Below, in pieces: positions 1-7,836 of a DNA stretch of 64,000 nt. A program made the position numbers and the translations under genes. Within the stretch, counting starts at the first letter, position 1, and each line of letters begins with the position of its first letter. The notes below the pieces were generated by a model. It saw nothing but the letters and a program-made list of their open reading frames with translations, was not told where the DNA came from and made no database searches. Origin of the DNA: G965220825 sp965220825 (GTDB lineage Bacteria > Pseudomonadota > Alphaproteobacteria > UBA828); the NCBI GenBank assembly GCA_965220825.1, contig OZ244839.1:930001-994000 (forward strand). Direction: 5' to 3'.

Positions 1-1
1 C

Positions 2-304
2 GCGCGGGGTGGCGAAACCCGGTATGCGCGGGACGATGCGGATCGCGACCGCCTGCTGCGCACCGTCTTCAACGGCTCCGGCAAAGTGGAGATAAGCCGC
101 TTCAAGGGCCTCGGCGAGATGCCGCCGGCCCAGCTCAAGGAAACCACCATGGACCCGGCGAAGCGCACCCTGCTCCGGGTGGAGATCGGCGCGGACGGCG
201 CAGCGGTCGCCCGTCGGGTGGAAGACCTGATGGGCCGCCAGCCCGCCTCTCGCCTCGCTTTCATCCAGGCCAACGCCGACGGCGCGATAGACTTGGACCT
301 TTAG
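2..304 (+). CDS. parE: DNA topoisomerase IV subunit B, C-terminal end (partial)
   Basis: This is the 3' end of the ATPase/TOPRIM subunit of topoisomerase IV, the type II enzyme that decatenates daughter chromosomes. The open frame enters from the left edge and reads through a run like YARDD-D-LL, then the hallmark SRFKGLGEM and the ETTMDPAKRTLLRV block of the GyrB/ParE C-terminus. The ending (ASRLAFIQANA near the stop) is more like ParE than GyrB. Only about 100 residues are present, so the ATPase and most of the TOPRIM domain lie outside the window. The next gene is convergent. Confidence 0.9.
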   Translation, partial: ARGGETRYARDDADRDRLLRTVFNGSGKVEISRFKGLGEMPPAQLKETTMDPAKRTLLRVEIGADGAAVARRVEDLMGRQPASRLAFIQANADGAIDLDL

Positions 305-356
305 GTCCGCATTTCCCGTGCGCCTTGGAGCCGTCGTGGCGTGCTGGGCCAAGCGA

Positions 357-393
357 ACGGGACGGAGGGTCTTACGACCGCCGTCCGTCCCGT
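357..393. terminator. Inverted repeat between parE and aceA, possible terminator
   Basis: Two perfect 10-base arms (ACGGGACGGA at 357-366 and its complement at 384-393) enclose a loop that holds a second small stem (GGTC/GACC). It sits between convergent genes, as a bidirectional terminator would. No T-tract follows on either strand, so intrinsic termination is unproven. Confidence 0.4.
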
Positions 394-409
394 CTTCGCC
401 CATGGCAAC

Positions 410-451
410 AAAACATGCGGGCCTGGAGACCCGTCTCCGGCCGTGGCAAAG
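410..451 (+). repeat. Dispersed palindromic repeat, copy 1
   Basis: Bases 410-433 are identical, inverted, to 59935-59958, and bases 430-451 are identical, inverted, to 42386-42407. The core contains the hairpin GGAGAC-CC-GTCTCC. The element lies in the gap between parE and aceA. Three related copies in intergenic DNA of one 64 kb window suggest a REP-like or small transposable repeat family. Confidence 0.7.
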
Positions 452-468
452 GAGCGCGCCGGTGTGTT

Positions 469-1782
469 TCAGGCGGCGCGATGTTCCGCGAGGGCTTCGG
501 CGCTGCCGTCGAACTGGTCGAGTTCGGTGGAGCCCGCCATGGCGGCCGTCTCCGCGGCGCCTCCCGCGATGGCCGCGCTCACGGCATCGAAATAGGCCGC
601 TCCCACCTCCCTCTGGTGGCGAACCGCTGTGTAGCCTGCACCCTCGGATGCGAACTCCGCCTCCTGAAGCGACGAATAGGCGGCCATGCCGCACTCGCGA
701 TAGCCGCGCGCGAGTTCGAACATGCCGTGGTTCAGGCTGTGGAAGCCGGCAAGCGTCACGAACTGGAACTTGAAGCCCATCGCGGCCAGTTCGCGCTGGA
801 AGCGGGCGATGGCCGATTCGCCGAGATTGCTCCGCCAATTGAAGGACGGCGAACAGTTGTAGGCGAGCATCTTGCCCGGGAACGACTCATGGATGGCCTC
901 GGCGAAGGTCCGTGCCTGGTCGAGGTCGGGCGTCGACGTTTCCATCCAGAGAAGGTCCGCATAGGGCGCATAGGCAAGCCCGCGGGCGATGCAGCGCGCC
1001 ATGCCCTCGCCCTCGCGCAGCCTGTGGAAGCCCTCAGCGGTCCGTTCTCCGGTGGTGAACCGCCGGTCGCGCTCGTCGACGTCGCTGGTGAGAAGCTTCG
1101 CACTGTCGGCATCGGTCCGTGCGACGAGGACGGTCGCCACGCCGCACACGTCGGCCGCAAGCCGCGCGGCGGCAAGATTGCGTATATGTGCGCCGGTCGG
1201 GATGAGCACCTTGCCGCCCATATGGCCGCATTTCTTCTCCGACGCGAGCTGATCCTCGAAATGGAACCCGCCGACGCCCGCCTCGATATAGGCCTTGGCG
1301 ATCTCGAACGCGTTCAGCGGGCCGCCGAAGCCGGCTTCCGCGTCCGCCACGATCGGCGCAAGCCACTCGGTTCCGCGCCGTCCGTCCACCGAATCGATCT
1401 GATCGGCTCGTTGGAGTGCCCGGTTGATGCGCCGTGCCAGCGCGGGCCCGCTATCCGCAGGGTAGAGGCTCTGGTCGGGATAGGTCTGGCCCGCCCCATT
1501 GGCATCCGCCGCCACCTGCCAGCCCGAGAGATAGATGGCCTTGAGACCCGCACGCACCATCTGCACGGCCTGGCCGCCGGTCATTGCGCCAAGGGCGTGG
1601 ATGTAGTCCTCGGTCTGCAGCAGGTGCCAAAGCTTCGCGGCGGCGCGCTCGGCCAGCATGTACCGGGCCGGGAACGTGCCCCGCAGCGCGGCGACCTTGT
1701 CTGCGCCGTAATCGCGGCGAATGCCGTCGAAACGCCCCTGGGGCGCGTCGTGAAGCAGGGTCTGGATCGAAGTCGCGCTCAT
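469..1782 (-). CDS. aceA: Isocitrate lyase
   Basis: First enzyme of the glyoxylate bypass: it cleaves isocitrate to succinate and glyoxylate in the cytoplasm, allowing growth on acetate, fatty acids and other C2 sources. The 437-residue protein has the family signature KKCGHMGGK at 183-191, with catalytic Cys185, and the metal-binding DAEAGFGG at 147-154. Length matches the short bacterial form. The ATG lies one base beyond the stop of aceB (TGA-G-ATG), so the two genes are almost certainly co-transcribed and translationally coupled. The regulator divergent from aceB probably controls both. Confidence 0.96.
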   Translation of the reverse strand: MSATSIQTLLHDAPQGRFDGIRRDYGADKVAALRGTFPARYMLAERAAAKLWHLLQTEDYIHALGAMTGGQAVQMVRAGLKAIYLSGWQVAADANGAGQTYPDQSLYPADSGPALARRINRALQRADQIDSVDGRRGTEWLAPIVADAEAGFGGPLNAFEIAKAYIEAGVGGFHFEDQLASEKKCGHMGGKVLIPTGAHIRNLAAARLAADVCGVATVLVARTDADSAKLLTSDVDERDRRFTTGERTAEGFHRLREGEGMARCIARGLAYAPYADLLWMETSTPDLDQARTFAEAIHESFPGKMLAYNCSPSFNWRSNLGESAIARFQRELAAMGFKFQFVTLAGFHSLNHGMFELARGYRECGMAAYSSLQEAEFASEGAGYTAVRHQREVGAAYFDAVSAAIAGGAAETAAMAGSTELDQFDGSAEALAEHRAA

Positions 1783-1783
1783 C

Positions 1784-3436
1784 TCATTCCTCCGGCTCGC
1801 GGGTGCTGTCGTGGATCTCGTTCAACGCCCGATAGGCGGGCAGGGTCAGAAAGTCCGGAAATGCCTCCTCCGTCGCGCTGGCGGCGAACAGAGCCGTCGC
1901 ACGGTCGAAATGTCCGTCGGCGAAACCGGTCTCGCCGAGCGCCGCCTTCAGCTTGCCGGTTTCCTCGGCAATCAGGTCCTCGACGAGGGAGCGATCAACT
2001 GCGCGGCCGTCCGCGAGCGCCGCGCCGTGGCGGAGCCATTGCCAGATCTGGGCGCGGCTGATCTCGGCGGTGGCGGCGTCCTCCATGAGATCGTTGAGCG
2101 GCACCGCCCCGCGCCCGCCGAGCCAGGCCGCCACATACCGGATCCCGACCGCGATGTTGGTGCGCAGCCCCTCCTCGGTGATGGCGCCCTCGGGCACCGC
2201 CTGCAGGTCGGCCTCGGATACGGTCACATTGCCGAGGCTCTCCGTAAGCTGGTTGGCGCCCGGCATCGCCCGGTCGAAAACCTCCCGAGCCACCGGCACA
2301 AGGCCGGGATGGGCCACCCAGGTGCCGTCATGGCCGTCCCCGGCCTCGCGCTCCTTGTCCGCGCGCACCTTGGCGAACGCCGCCTCGTTGGCCGCGGCGT
2401 CACCCTTGACCGGTATCTGTGCCGCCATGCCGCCCATGGCATGGGCGCCGCGCCGATGGCAGGTCTTGATCAGCAGCCGGCTGTAGGCGCGCATGAAGGG
2501 CTGCGTCATGGTCACGAGGCCGCGGTCCGGCAGCACGCAGTCCGCGCGGTTCCGGAAAGTCTTGATAAAGCTGAAGATATAGTCCCAACGGCCGCAATTG
2601 AGGCCGACCGCGTGGTCGCGCAGCGCGTGGAGGATTTCATCCATCTCGAAGGCGGCGGGAAGGGTCTCGATCAACACCGTCGCCTTGATCGTACCGACCT
2701 CGATTCCGACGGTGGTCTGCGCCGCGACGAAAACGTCGTTCCAGAGAGCCGCCTCTTCGTAATGCTCCATCTTGGGAAGATAGAAGTAGGGGCCCGAGCC
2801 GGCGGCGAGCAGCGCGGCCGCGTTGTGGAAGAAGAAGAGTCCGAAATCCACCAGGCTCGCGGAGGCCGGCTCGCCGTCCACGAGCAGATGCGCTTCCTCC
2901 ATATGCCAGCCGCGCGGGCGGACGATCAGGGTCGCGACCTCGTCGTTCAACACATAGGACTTGCCCGTGACGGGATCCGTCATGTCTATGGTGCGCCGAA
3001 CCGCGTCCCGCAGATTGACCTGCCCTTCGAGGAGCGCCTGCCAGGTGGGCGAGGTGGCGTCCTCGAAATCGGCCATGAAGACCCGCGCGCCGGAATTGAG
3101 CGCATTCACGATCATCTTGCGGTCCACGGGCCCCGTGATCTCGACTCGCCGGTCCACAAGGTCCGGCGGCGGCGGCGCGACCGACCACTCCCCTTCCCGA
3201 ACGGCCTTCGTTTCGGGCCGGAAGCCCGGGTTCTCGCCTGCGTCCACGCGCGCCTGGAACGCGGCGCGCGCCTCAAGCAGCGCCCGACGCCGCGCGCCGA
3301 AGCGGCGCTCGAGCATGCCGACGAAGGCGCAAGCCTCTTCGCTCACGATCTCGGCGAAGGGCTGTGGCGTGGAACCCGTGATGCGAACCCCGGCGTCCCG
3401 GAGTTCAGCGATGTCGTCATGACGGCTTTGCAGCAT
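1784..3436 (-). CDS. aceB: Malate synthase A
   Basis: Second enzyme of the glyoxylate bypass: condenses glyoxylate with acetyl-CoA to malate. The sequence is an isoform-A type (about 550 residues) with MADFEDA at 121-127 and the active-site RPRGWH at 173-178. The open frame extends upstream to an ATG at 3469 and another at 3454. I prefer the ATG at 3436 because AAGAGGTG stands six bases before it, while the 3469 ATG lies inside a 17-base palindrome that looks like an operator. It is the first gene of the aceB-aceA operon and is divergent from a ScfR-like regulator. Confidence 0.94.
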   Translation of the reverse strand: MLQSRHDDIAELRDAGVRITGSTPQPFAEIVSEEACAFVGMLERRFGARRRALLEARAAFQARVDAGENPGFRPETKAVREGEWSVAPPPPDLVDRRVEITGPVDRKMIVNALNSGARVFMADFEDATSPTWQALLEGQVNLRDAVRRTIDMTDPVTGKSYVLNDEVATLIVRPRGWHMEEAHLLVDGEPASASLVDFGLFFFHNAAALLAAGSGPYFYLPKMEHYEEAALWNDVFVAAQTTVGIEVGTIKATVLIETLPAAFEMDEILHALRDHAVGLNCGRWDYIFSFIKTFRNRADCVLPDRGLVTMTQPFMRAYSRLLIKTCHRRGAHAMGGMAAQIPVKGDAAANEAAFAKVRADKEREAGDGHDGTWVAHPGLVPVAREVFDRAMPGANQLTESLGNVTVSEADLQAVPEGAITEEGLRTNIAVGIRYVAAWLGGRGAVPLNDLMEDAATAEISRAQIWQWLRHGAALADGRAVDRSLVEDLIAEETGKLKAALGETGFADGHFDRATALFAASATEEAFPDFLTLPAYRALNEIHDSTREPEE

Positions 3437-3452
3437 GTCGCGCACCTCTTGC

Positions 3453-3469
3453 ATGTTGCGTCGCAACAT
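3453..3469. promoter_or_regulatory. 17-base perfect palindrome upstream of aceB, candidate operator
   Basis: ATGTTGCG-T-CGCAACAT is symmetric over all 17 bases and lies 17 bases upstream of the preferred aceB start. A related half-site, TTTTTCGCAAC, occurs at 3579-3589 near the regulator gene. A TTGCG/CGCAA palindrome between a glyoxylate operon and a divergent XRE/ScfR-type regulator fits an autoregulatory operator. That assignment is inference. Confidence 0.5.
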
Positions 3470-3608
3470 TGTTAGACTGTGACTCGATAAAGCAATGATG
3501 TCTATAACACATTGTGAAAAAAAATGTATTTATGTTAACGAAATCGTATAATATATCGTGAAATTGTGAAAATTGTAATTTTTCGCAACCGCAGCGCATG
3601 TAGGGACC
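3470..3608. promoter_or_regulatory. AT-rich divergent promoter region aceB / ScfR-like regulator
   Basis: This 139-base stretch is sharply AT-rich against a GC-rich background. It holds TATAAT at 3547-3552 on the plus strand, the palindromic TATAATATA context around it, and the direct repeat TTGTGAAAA at 3512-3520 and 3564-3572. No convincing -35 element at 16-18 bases was found, which fits an activator-dependent or sigma-variant promoter. Confidence 0.5.
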
Positions 3609-5045
3609 ATGGCTGGAACCATGGAAGGCAAGGTGATGGTCGGGCAGAGGGTGCGCCGGTTGCGCCGCGAACGGGGCCTCACCCAGGCACGCATGGCCGA
3701 ACGGCTGGGAATCTCGACGAGCTATCTCAATCTGATCGAGCGCGGGCAACGGCCGGTGACCGTCCCTTTCCTGTTGAAACTCGGCCGTGTCTTCGATCTG
3801 GACCTGCAGCGCTTCGCCGAAGACGACGAGGGCCGCGTCGTCGCCCGGTTGAAGGAGGTATTCGCCGACCCGCTGTTCGCCCGCGGCCGGGTGGCCGACC
3901 AGGATATCCGGGACGTGGCGGCCGCGAGCCCGACCTTGGGCGACGCCGTCTTCACCCTTTTCCGCGCCTACCGCGATCTCGCGGAGGAAAGGGAGAACCC
4001 GGACGAAGGCCTCACCGGCGAACGCCCGCCGCGCCTCACCGCGACGGCGGGCGGGCCCGAGGAGGCGGTCCGGGACGCCCTCCAGGCGAAAGCCTGCTAC
4101 TTCCCGGAACTGGAGGACGCCGCCGCGCAGCTTCGGGCCGAAGCGGACACGAACCATGCGGGCCTTGCGGAACGGATTCAGGGCATTCTCGAGGAACGTT
4201 GCAGCGTCAAAATCCGCATCATGCCCTCTGACGTGATGCATGGCGTGCTTCGGCGCTATGACCGCCACGGCCGCCGCGTGCTGCTTTCCGAGCTGTTGCC
4301 GGCGGAGGCCCGCGCCTTTCAGCTTGCCCATCAAGCGGCGCTGATCGGCTGGCGGGACCCGCTCGACGGCATTGCCGAGCGATCCGGCCTGGAAGGCGAC
4401 GCCCGCCGGCTTCTCGTCATGCGTCTCGCCGACTATTTCGCCGGCGCCTGCCTGATGCCCTATGAGCCTTTCCTCGAGGCCGCCGAAACGCTCCGCTACG
4501 ACATGGACCTGCTGAGCAGGCGATTCGGTGTGGAGGCCGAGCGGGTCTGCGACCGGCTGATCACCATGCAGCGACCCGGCGCGAAGGGCGTGCCGTTCTT
4601 CCTTGCACGTATGGACTGCGCCGGGAACCTGGCCGGCCACTTCAGCGCTGCCGGCTTCCACTTCGCGCGCTTCGGCGGGCTCTGTCCGCGCTGGGGCGTC
4701 CACCGCGCCGCCCTGACGCCCGGCGAGACCCGGGTCGAGACGGTCGAAATGCCGGATGGCGCCCGCTTTCTCACCATCGCCCGCACGGTTCCCGGGCTGA
4801 ACGGGGGCCACGAGCTCCCGGGCCGACTGGATACCGTGATTGTCGGCTGCCCCGTCGTCCACGCCACGCGCCTCGTCTACGGCGCGGAACTGGACGACGA
4901 ACGCGCGAGCCGCGCGACTCCCATCGGGGTCAACTGCCGCCTCTGCGAGCGCACGGAGTGCACCGCCCGGGCGTTCCCACCCTTCAGCCGGCGTGCCGTC
5001 GTGGACGAGAACCGCCATGCCCTCTCCTCTCATTTCCTCGATTAG
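3609..5045 (+). CDS. XRE-family transcriptional regulator, ScfR/short-chain acyl-CoA type
   Basis: DNA-binding regulator of the RamB/ScfR family, which controls acetate, propionate and glyoxylate metabolism in response to acyl-CoA. The N-terminal helix-turn-helix (LTQARMAERLG..YLNLIERGQRP, about residues 24-56) is followed by an ImmA/IrrE-like middle domain. There the HExxH is absent and FQLAHQAAL stands in its place, as is usual in this family. A C-terminal DUF2083-like domain ends in a Cys-rich NCRLCERTECTAR stretch. The third Met (position 3636) has a better ribosome-binding site (GGAAGG, seven-base spacing) than the first and may be the true start. It is divergent from aceB-aceA, which it probably regulates. 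Confidence 0.88.
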   Translation: MAGTMEGKVMVGQRVRRLRRERGLTQARMAERLGISTSYLNLIERGQRPVTVPFLLKLGRVFDLDLQRFAEDDEGRVVARLKEVFADPLFARGRVADQDIRDVAAASPTLGDAVFTLFRAYRDLAEERENPDEGLTGERPPRLTATAGGPEEAVRDALQAKACYFPELEDAAAQLRAEADTNHAGLAERIQGILEERCSVKIRIMPSDVMHGVLRRYDRHGRRVLLSELLPAEARAFQLAHQAALIGWRDPLDGIAERSGLEGDARRLLVMRLADYFAGACLMPYEPFLEAAETLRYDMDLLSRRFGVEAERVCDRLITMQRPGAKGVPFFLARMDCAGNLAGHFSAAGFHFARFGGLCPRWGVHRAALTPGETRVETVEMPDGARFLTIARTVPGLNGGHELPGRLDTVIVGCPVVHATRLVYGAELDDERASRATPIGVNCRLCERTECTARAFPPFSRRAVVDENRHALSSHFLD

Positions 5046-5141
5046 GAACGGGACGGGTTGCTCCATCACCGCGAATGAGGCAGAAGTCCGTTCGTGAAAG
5101 GGGCCGAATCGGCCCGCTAGCGAGCCGTCCCGGGGACCGGA

Positions 5142-6533
5142 GTGCCCGAAACCATCGAAACGTTCGACGATCTCGGCCTCAGCACCGAACTGCTAGAGGC
5201 TGTCGCCGCTGCCGGCTATTCGGCACCGACACCCATCCAGCACAAGGCGATTCCCCTCGTGCTGCGCGGCGTGGACCTTCTGGGCTGCGCCCAGACGGGC
5301 ACGGGCAAGACCGCGTCCTATGCGCTTCCCATCATCGATATTCTGAGCTCGGGCGTCGGCAAACCGCGCATGCCGCGCTGCCTGGTTCTCGCGCCGACCC
5401 GCGAACTCGCGCAGCAGATCTCGGACAATTTCGAAACCTACGGCGCGCGGCATACGCTGCGCCGGGCGCTGCTTATCGGCGGCGAGGGCTTCTCTCAGCA
5501 GGAAGCCGCTCTCGGCAAGGACCCGGACATTCTGATCGCGACGCCCGGCCGCCTGCTCGACATGTTCGAGCGCGGGCGCGTCATGATGAGCGGCACCAAG
5601 ATACTGGTCATCGACGAAGCCGACCGCATGCTCGACATGGGCTTCATCCCCGATGTCGAACGGTTGGTGAGCGTCCTGCCCCGCATACGCCAGACACTGA
5701 TGTTCTCCGCGACCCTCGGCCCCGAGATAAAGCGCCTCGGCAAGGCCTTCCTCATCAATCCCAAGGAAGTGAGCGTCGCCCCTCCGGCCAAGGTGGCGGA
5801 AACCGTAGAGCACCGGATCATCGCCGTCCGGCCTTCGGAGAAACGCGCGGCGCTCAGGACATTGGTCACGGACGAAGCGGTCCAGAGCGCGCTGATCTTC
5901 TGCAACCGCAAGAAGGATGTGGATATCGTCAGCCAATCGCTCGGCCGGGCGGGGCTGGAGAGCCGTCCGTTGCACGGCGACATGCCGCAATACCGGCGCA
6001 GCGAGACGCTCGCGGCCTTCAAAGCCGGCGAGATCCGACTGCTGGTGTGCAGCGACGTGGCGGGCCGGGGGCTCGACATCCAGGCCGTCTCCCATGTCTT
6101 CAACTATGACGTGCCGCACAACCCGGAAGACTATGTGCACCGCATCGGGCGCACGGGGCGCGCGGGGCGCGCGGGCCAGGCCGTGACCCTGGCGACGCCG
6201 GAGGAGGCCGAGGCGGTCGACGCCATCAAGGCCCTGATCAAGTATGAGATTCCCGTCGTGACAGCGGATGGCGGCGACGCACGCCTTGAAGCATCCGCCG
6301 AACGCACTTCGGAGCGCCGGAGCCGGAGCCGCCGAGCATCCGAGGAGCGCCGCCCCAAAAAATCCGGGCGGGAGCGCAAGCCGCCGCGGACGGCCGCCGA
6401 AGGCACGACCCGCCGGCACACGCCCAAGACCCCGCCCGCAGCGGACGACGAGGCGGTCACCGGCCTCGGCAGCCATGTCCCGGCCTTCCTCGCCGACCCG
6501 CTCCCGGCGCCACGCCAACGCGTAAAACCGTAG
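5142..6533 (+). CDS. DEAD-box ATP-dependent RNA helicase, RhlE-like
   Basis: Cytoplasmic RNA helicase that remodels ribosomal or mRNA duplexes. All core motifs are visible: Q motif PTPIQ (29-33), Walker A AQTGTGKT (50-57), PTRELA (85-90), TPGR (134-137), DEAD (158-161), SAT (189-191), then RGLDI and HRIGRTGRAGR in the second RecA fold. A basic, low-complexity tail of about 100 residues (RRSRSRRASEERRPKK) replaces a defined RNA-binding domain. GTG start. Two tight palindromes precede it (GGGCCGA-A-TCGGCCC at 5101-5115 and GTCCC-G-GGGAC at 5127-5137). They could fold the leader and modulate translation, as seen for cold-inducible helicases, but this is speculative. Confidence 0.95.
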   Translation: MPETIETFDDLGLSTELLEAVAAAGYSAPTPIQHKAIPLVLRGVDLLGCAQTGTGKTASYALPIIDILSSGVGKPRMPRCLVLAPTRELAQQISDNFETYGARHTLRRALLIGGEGFSQQEAALGKDPDILIATPGRLLDMFERGRVMMSGTKILVIDEADRMLDMGFIPDVERLVSVLPRIRQTLMFSATLGPEIKRLGKAFLINPKEVSVAPPAKVAETVEHRIIAVRPSEKRAALRTLVTDEAVQSALIFCNRKKDVDIVSQSLGRAGLESRPLHGDMPQYRRSETLAAFKAGEIRLLVCSDVAGRGLDIQAVSHVFNYDVPHNPEDYVHRIGRTGRAGRAGQAVTLATPEEAEAVDAIKALIKYEIPVVTADGGDARLEASAERTSERRSRSRRASEERRPKKSGRERKPPRTAAEGTTRRHTPKTPPAADDEAVTGLGSHVPAFLADPLPAPRQRVKP

Positions 6534-6545
6534 ACCTCCGTACAT

Positions 6546-6570
6546 ACCGGCCGTTCTTTGGCCGGTCTTT
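6546..6570 (+). terminator. Intrinsic terminator after the DEAD-box helicase gene
   Basis: A perfect 7-base stem (ACCGGCC/GGCCGGT) with a 7-base loop is followed by the T-rich CTTTCCTCTT. It lies 12 bases after the helicase stop codon and before the convergent anmK gene. Confidence 0.75.
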
Positions 6571-6613
6571 CCTCTTCCGCCTCCGTGACGCGCCCGGTCG
6601 CTCTACGCGGCGC

Positions 6614-7687
6614 TCAAGGCGCAGGGTGAAGGACGCCGCCGGTCGTAGGGCGCGGCACGCCGGTGGTGCGTGGAAGGCCGAGGGGCAGGCCGCGGAGGCT
6701 CCGCACGGCCAGGAAGCCGAAGGCCTCGGCCTCCAGCGCATCGCCTCTCCAGCCCACCGCTTCCACCGCATCGCAGGGCGCATGGAGGCGCTGCCGGAGC
6801 GCCGCCATGAGCGCCGCATTCCGCCGCCCTCCGCCGGCGACAAGCCAACGTCGGGGCGGTGCCGGCATATGCATACAGGCGAGACGCACGGCCTCCGCGC
6901 TGAACGCCACCAGGGTCGCGGCCCCGTCCTCGGGCGACAGGCGGTCGATTGGTGACGGGTCGAATGCGTTTCTATCCAATGACTTGGGAGGTTGCCTTTC
7001 AAAATAGGGGGCCGCCATAAGCGCCTTCAGCGCGAGCATGTTCACGCTTCCCGAGAGCGCCAGCCCGCCATCCTGGTCGAAGGGAAGACCCGCCCGCCGC
7101 CGCACCCAATCGTCGATCAGCGCGCAGCCGGGGCCCGTATCGAAGGCCAGGAGGTCCGTATCGGCCGGGCCACCGATCCAGGTGACATTGCCGACGCCGC
7201 CGAGATTAAGCACGGCGAGCGGGGTCGGGAGCCCGCCGCTCCGCGCAAGTGCCGCGTGATAGAGCGGCGCGAGCGGCGCCCCCTGCCCGCCGGCCCGCAT
7301 GTCGGCACTGCGGAAATCCGAAATCACGTCGATCTCGAGCCGAGAGGCGAGTCGCGCGCCGTCGCCGATCTGGTCCGTCATGCCCCGCACTGGGTCGTGG
7401 AAGACCGTATGGCCGTGAAGGCCCACGATCGCCACGTCGCGGACTCCGACACCCGATCCCCGGAGCAGAGCCTCCACGACGTCTCCATGGAAATCCGTAA
7501 TGGCGCGCTCGACCGGCTCGCGCTCGCACGCACCCGCGATCAGGGCACGAAGCCTTTGGCGCAGCGCATCGGGATATGGCGCCGTTCGCCATGGACCCGG
7601 CCGGACCACATCGGCACCGTCGGTCTCCATCAGCGCGGCATCGACGCCGTCCTGTGACGTGCCGCTCATCGTGCCGAGCGCCAGCAT
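6614..7687 (-). CDS. anmK: Anhydro-N-acetylmuramic acid kinase
   Basis: Phosphorylates 1,6-anhydro-MurNAc released in peptidoglycan turnover to MurNAc-6-phosphate, part of cell-wall recycling in the cytoplasm. The N-terminus GTMSGTSQDGVDAAL is the family signature, and LHGHTVFHDP, NLGGVGNVTWI and FDTGPGCALIDDW follow in the expected order. The frame is open further upstream, but the residues before MLALGTMSG have no family character, so the start at 7687 (357 residues) is chosen. It is divergent from tyrS over about 150 bases, as in many alphaproteobacteria. Confidence 0.93.
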   Translation of the reverse strand: MLALGTMSGTSQDGVDAALMETDGADVVRPGPWRTAPYPDALRQRLRALIAGACEREPVERAITDFHGDVVEALLRGSGVGVRDVAIVGLHGHTVFHDPVRGMTDQIGDGARLASRLEIDVISDFRSADMRAGGQGAPLAPLYHAALARSGGLPTPLAVLNLGGVGNVTWIGGPADTDLLAFDTGPGCALIDDWVRRRAGLPFDQDGGLALSGSVNMLALKALMAAPYFERQPPKSLDRNAFDPSPIDRLSPEDGAATLVAFSAEAVRLACMHMPAPPRRWLVAGGGRRNAALMAALRQRLHAPCDAVEAVGWRGDALEAEAFGFLAVRSLRGLPLGLPRTTGVPRPTTGGVLHPAP

Positions 7688-7836
7688 CGCCCCGCCCGCA
7701 CCGCGCGGCGTCACAGCGGCTCCCCGCGGTCTTCGGGCCGTGCCGCGTTGTTCGGCGAGAGCGCCTGTGCCAGACTGGCGCGCCTTGCGCGGCCGCGCCG
7801 GACCGCCCGTACCCATCGCCAGCGAGTCGAGCGAAG

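Noticed and set aside
359..391. Strong rho-independent terminator after parE
   Set aside because: The stem is good but there is no T-tract on either strand, so it is listed only with low confidence.
325..2061. Open frame of 578 codons on the plus strand over aceA and aceB
   Set aside because: It is antisense to two well-recognised genes and has a composition typical of shadow frames in GC-rich DNA; no family features.
1811..3475. Open frame of 554 codons on the plus strand over aceB
   Set aside because: Antisense to malate synthase, His/Arg-rich without domain pattern; a shadow of codon bias.
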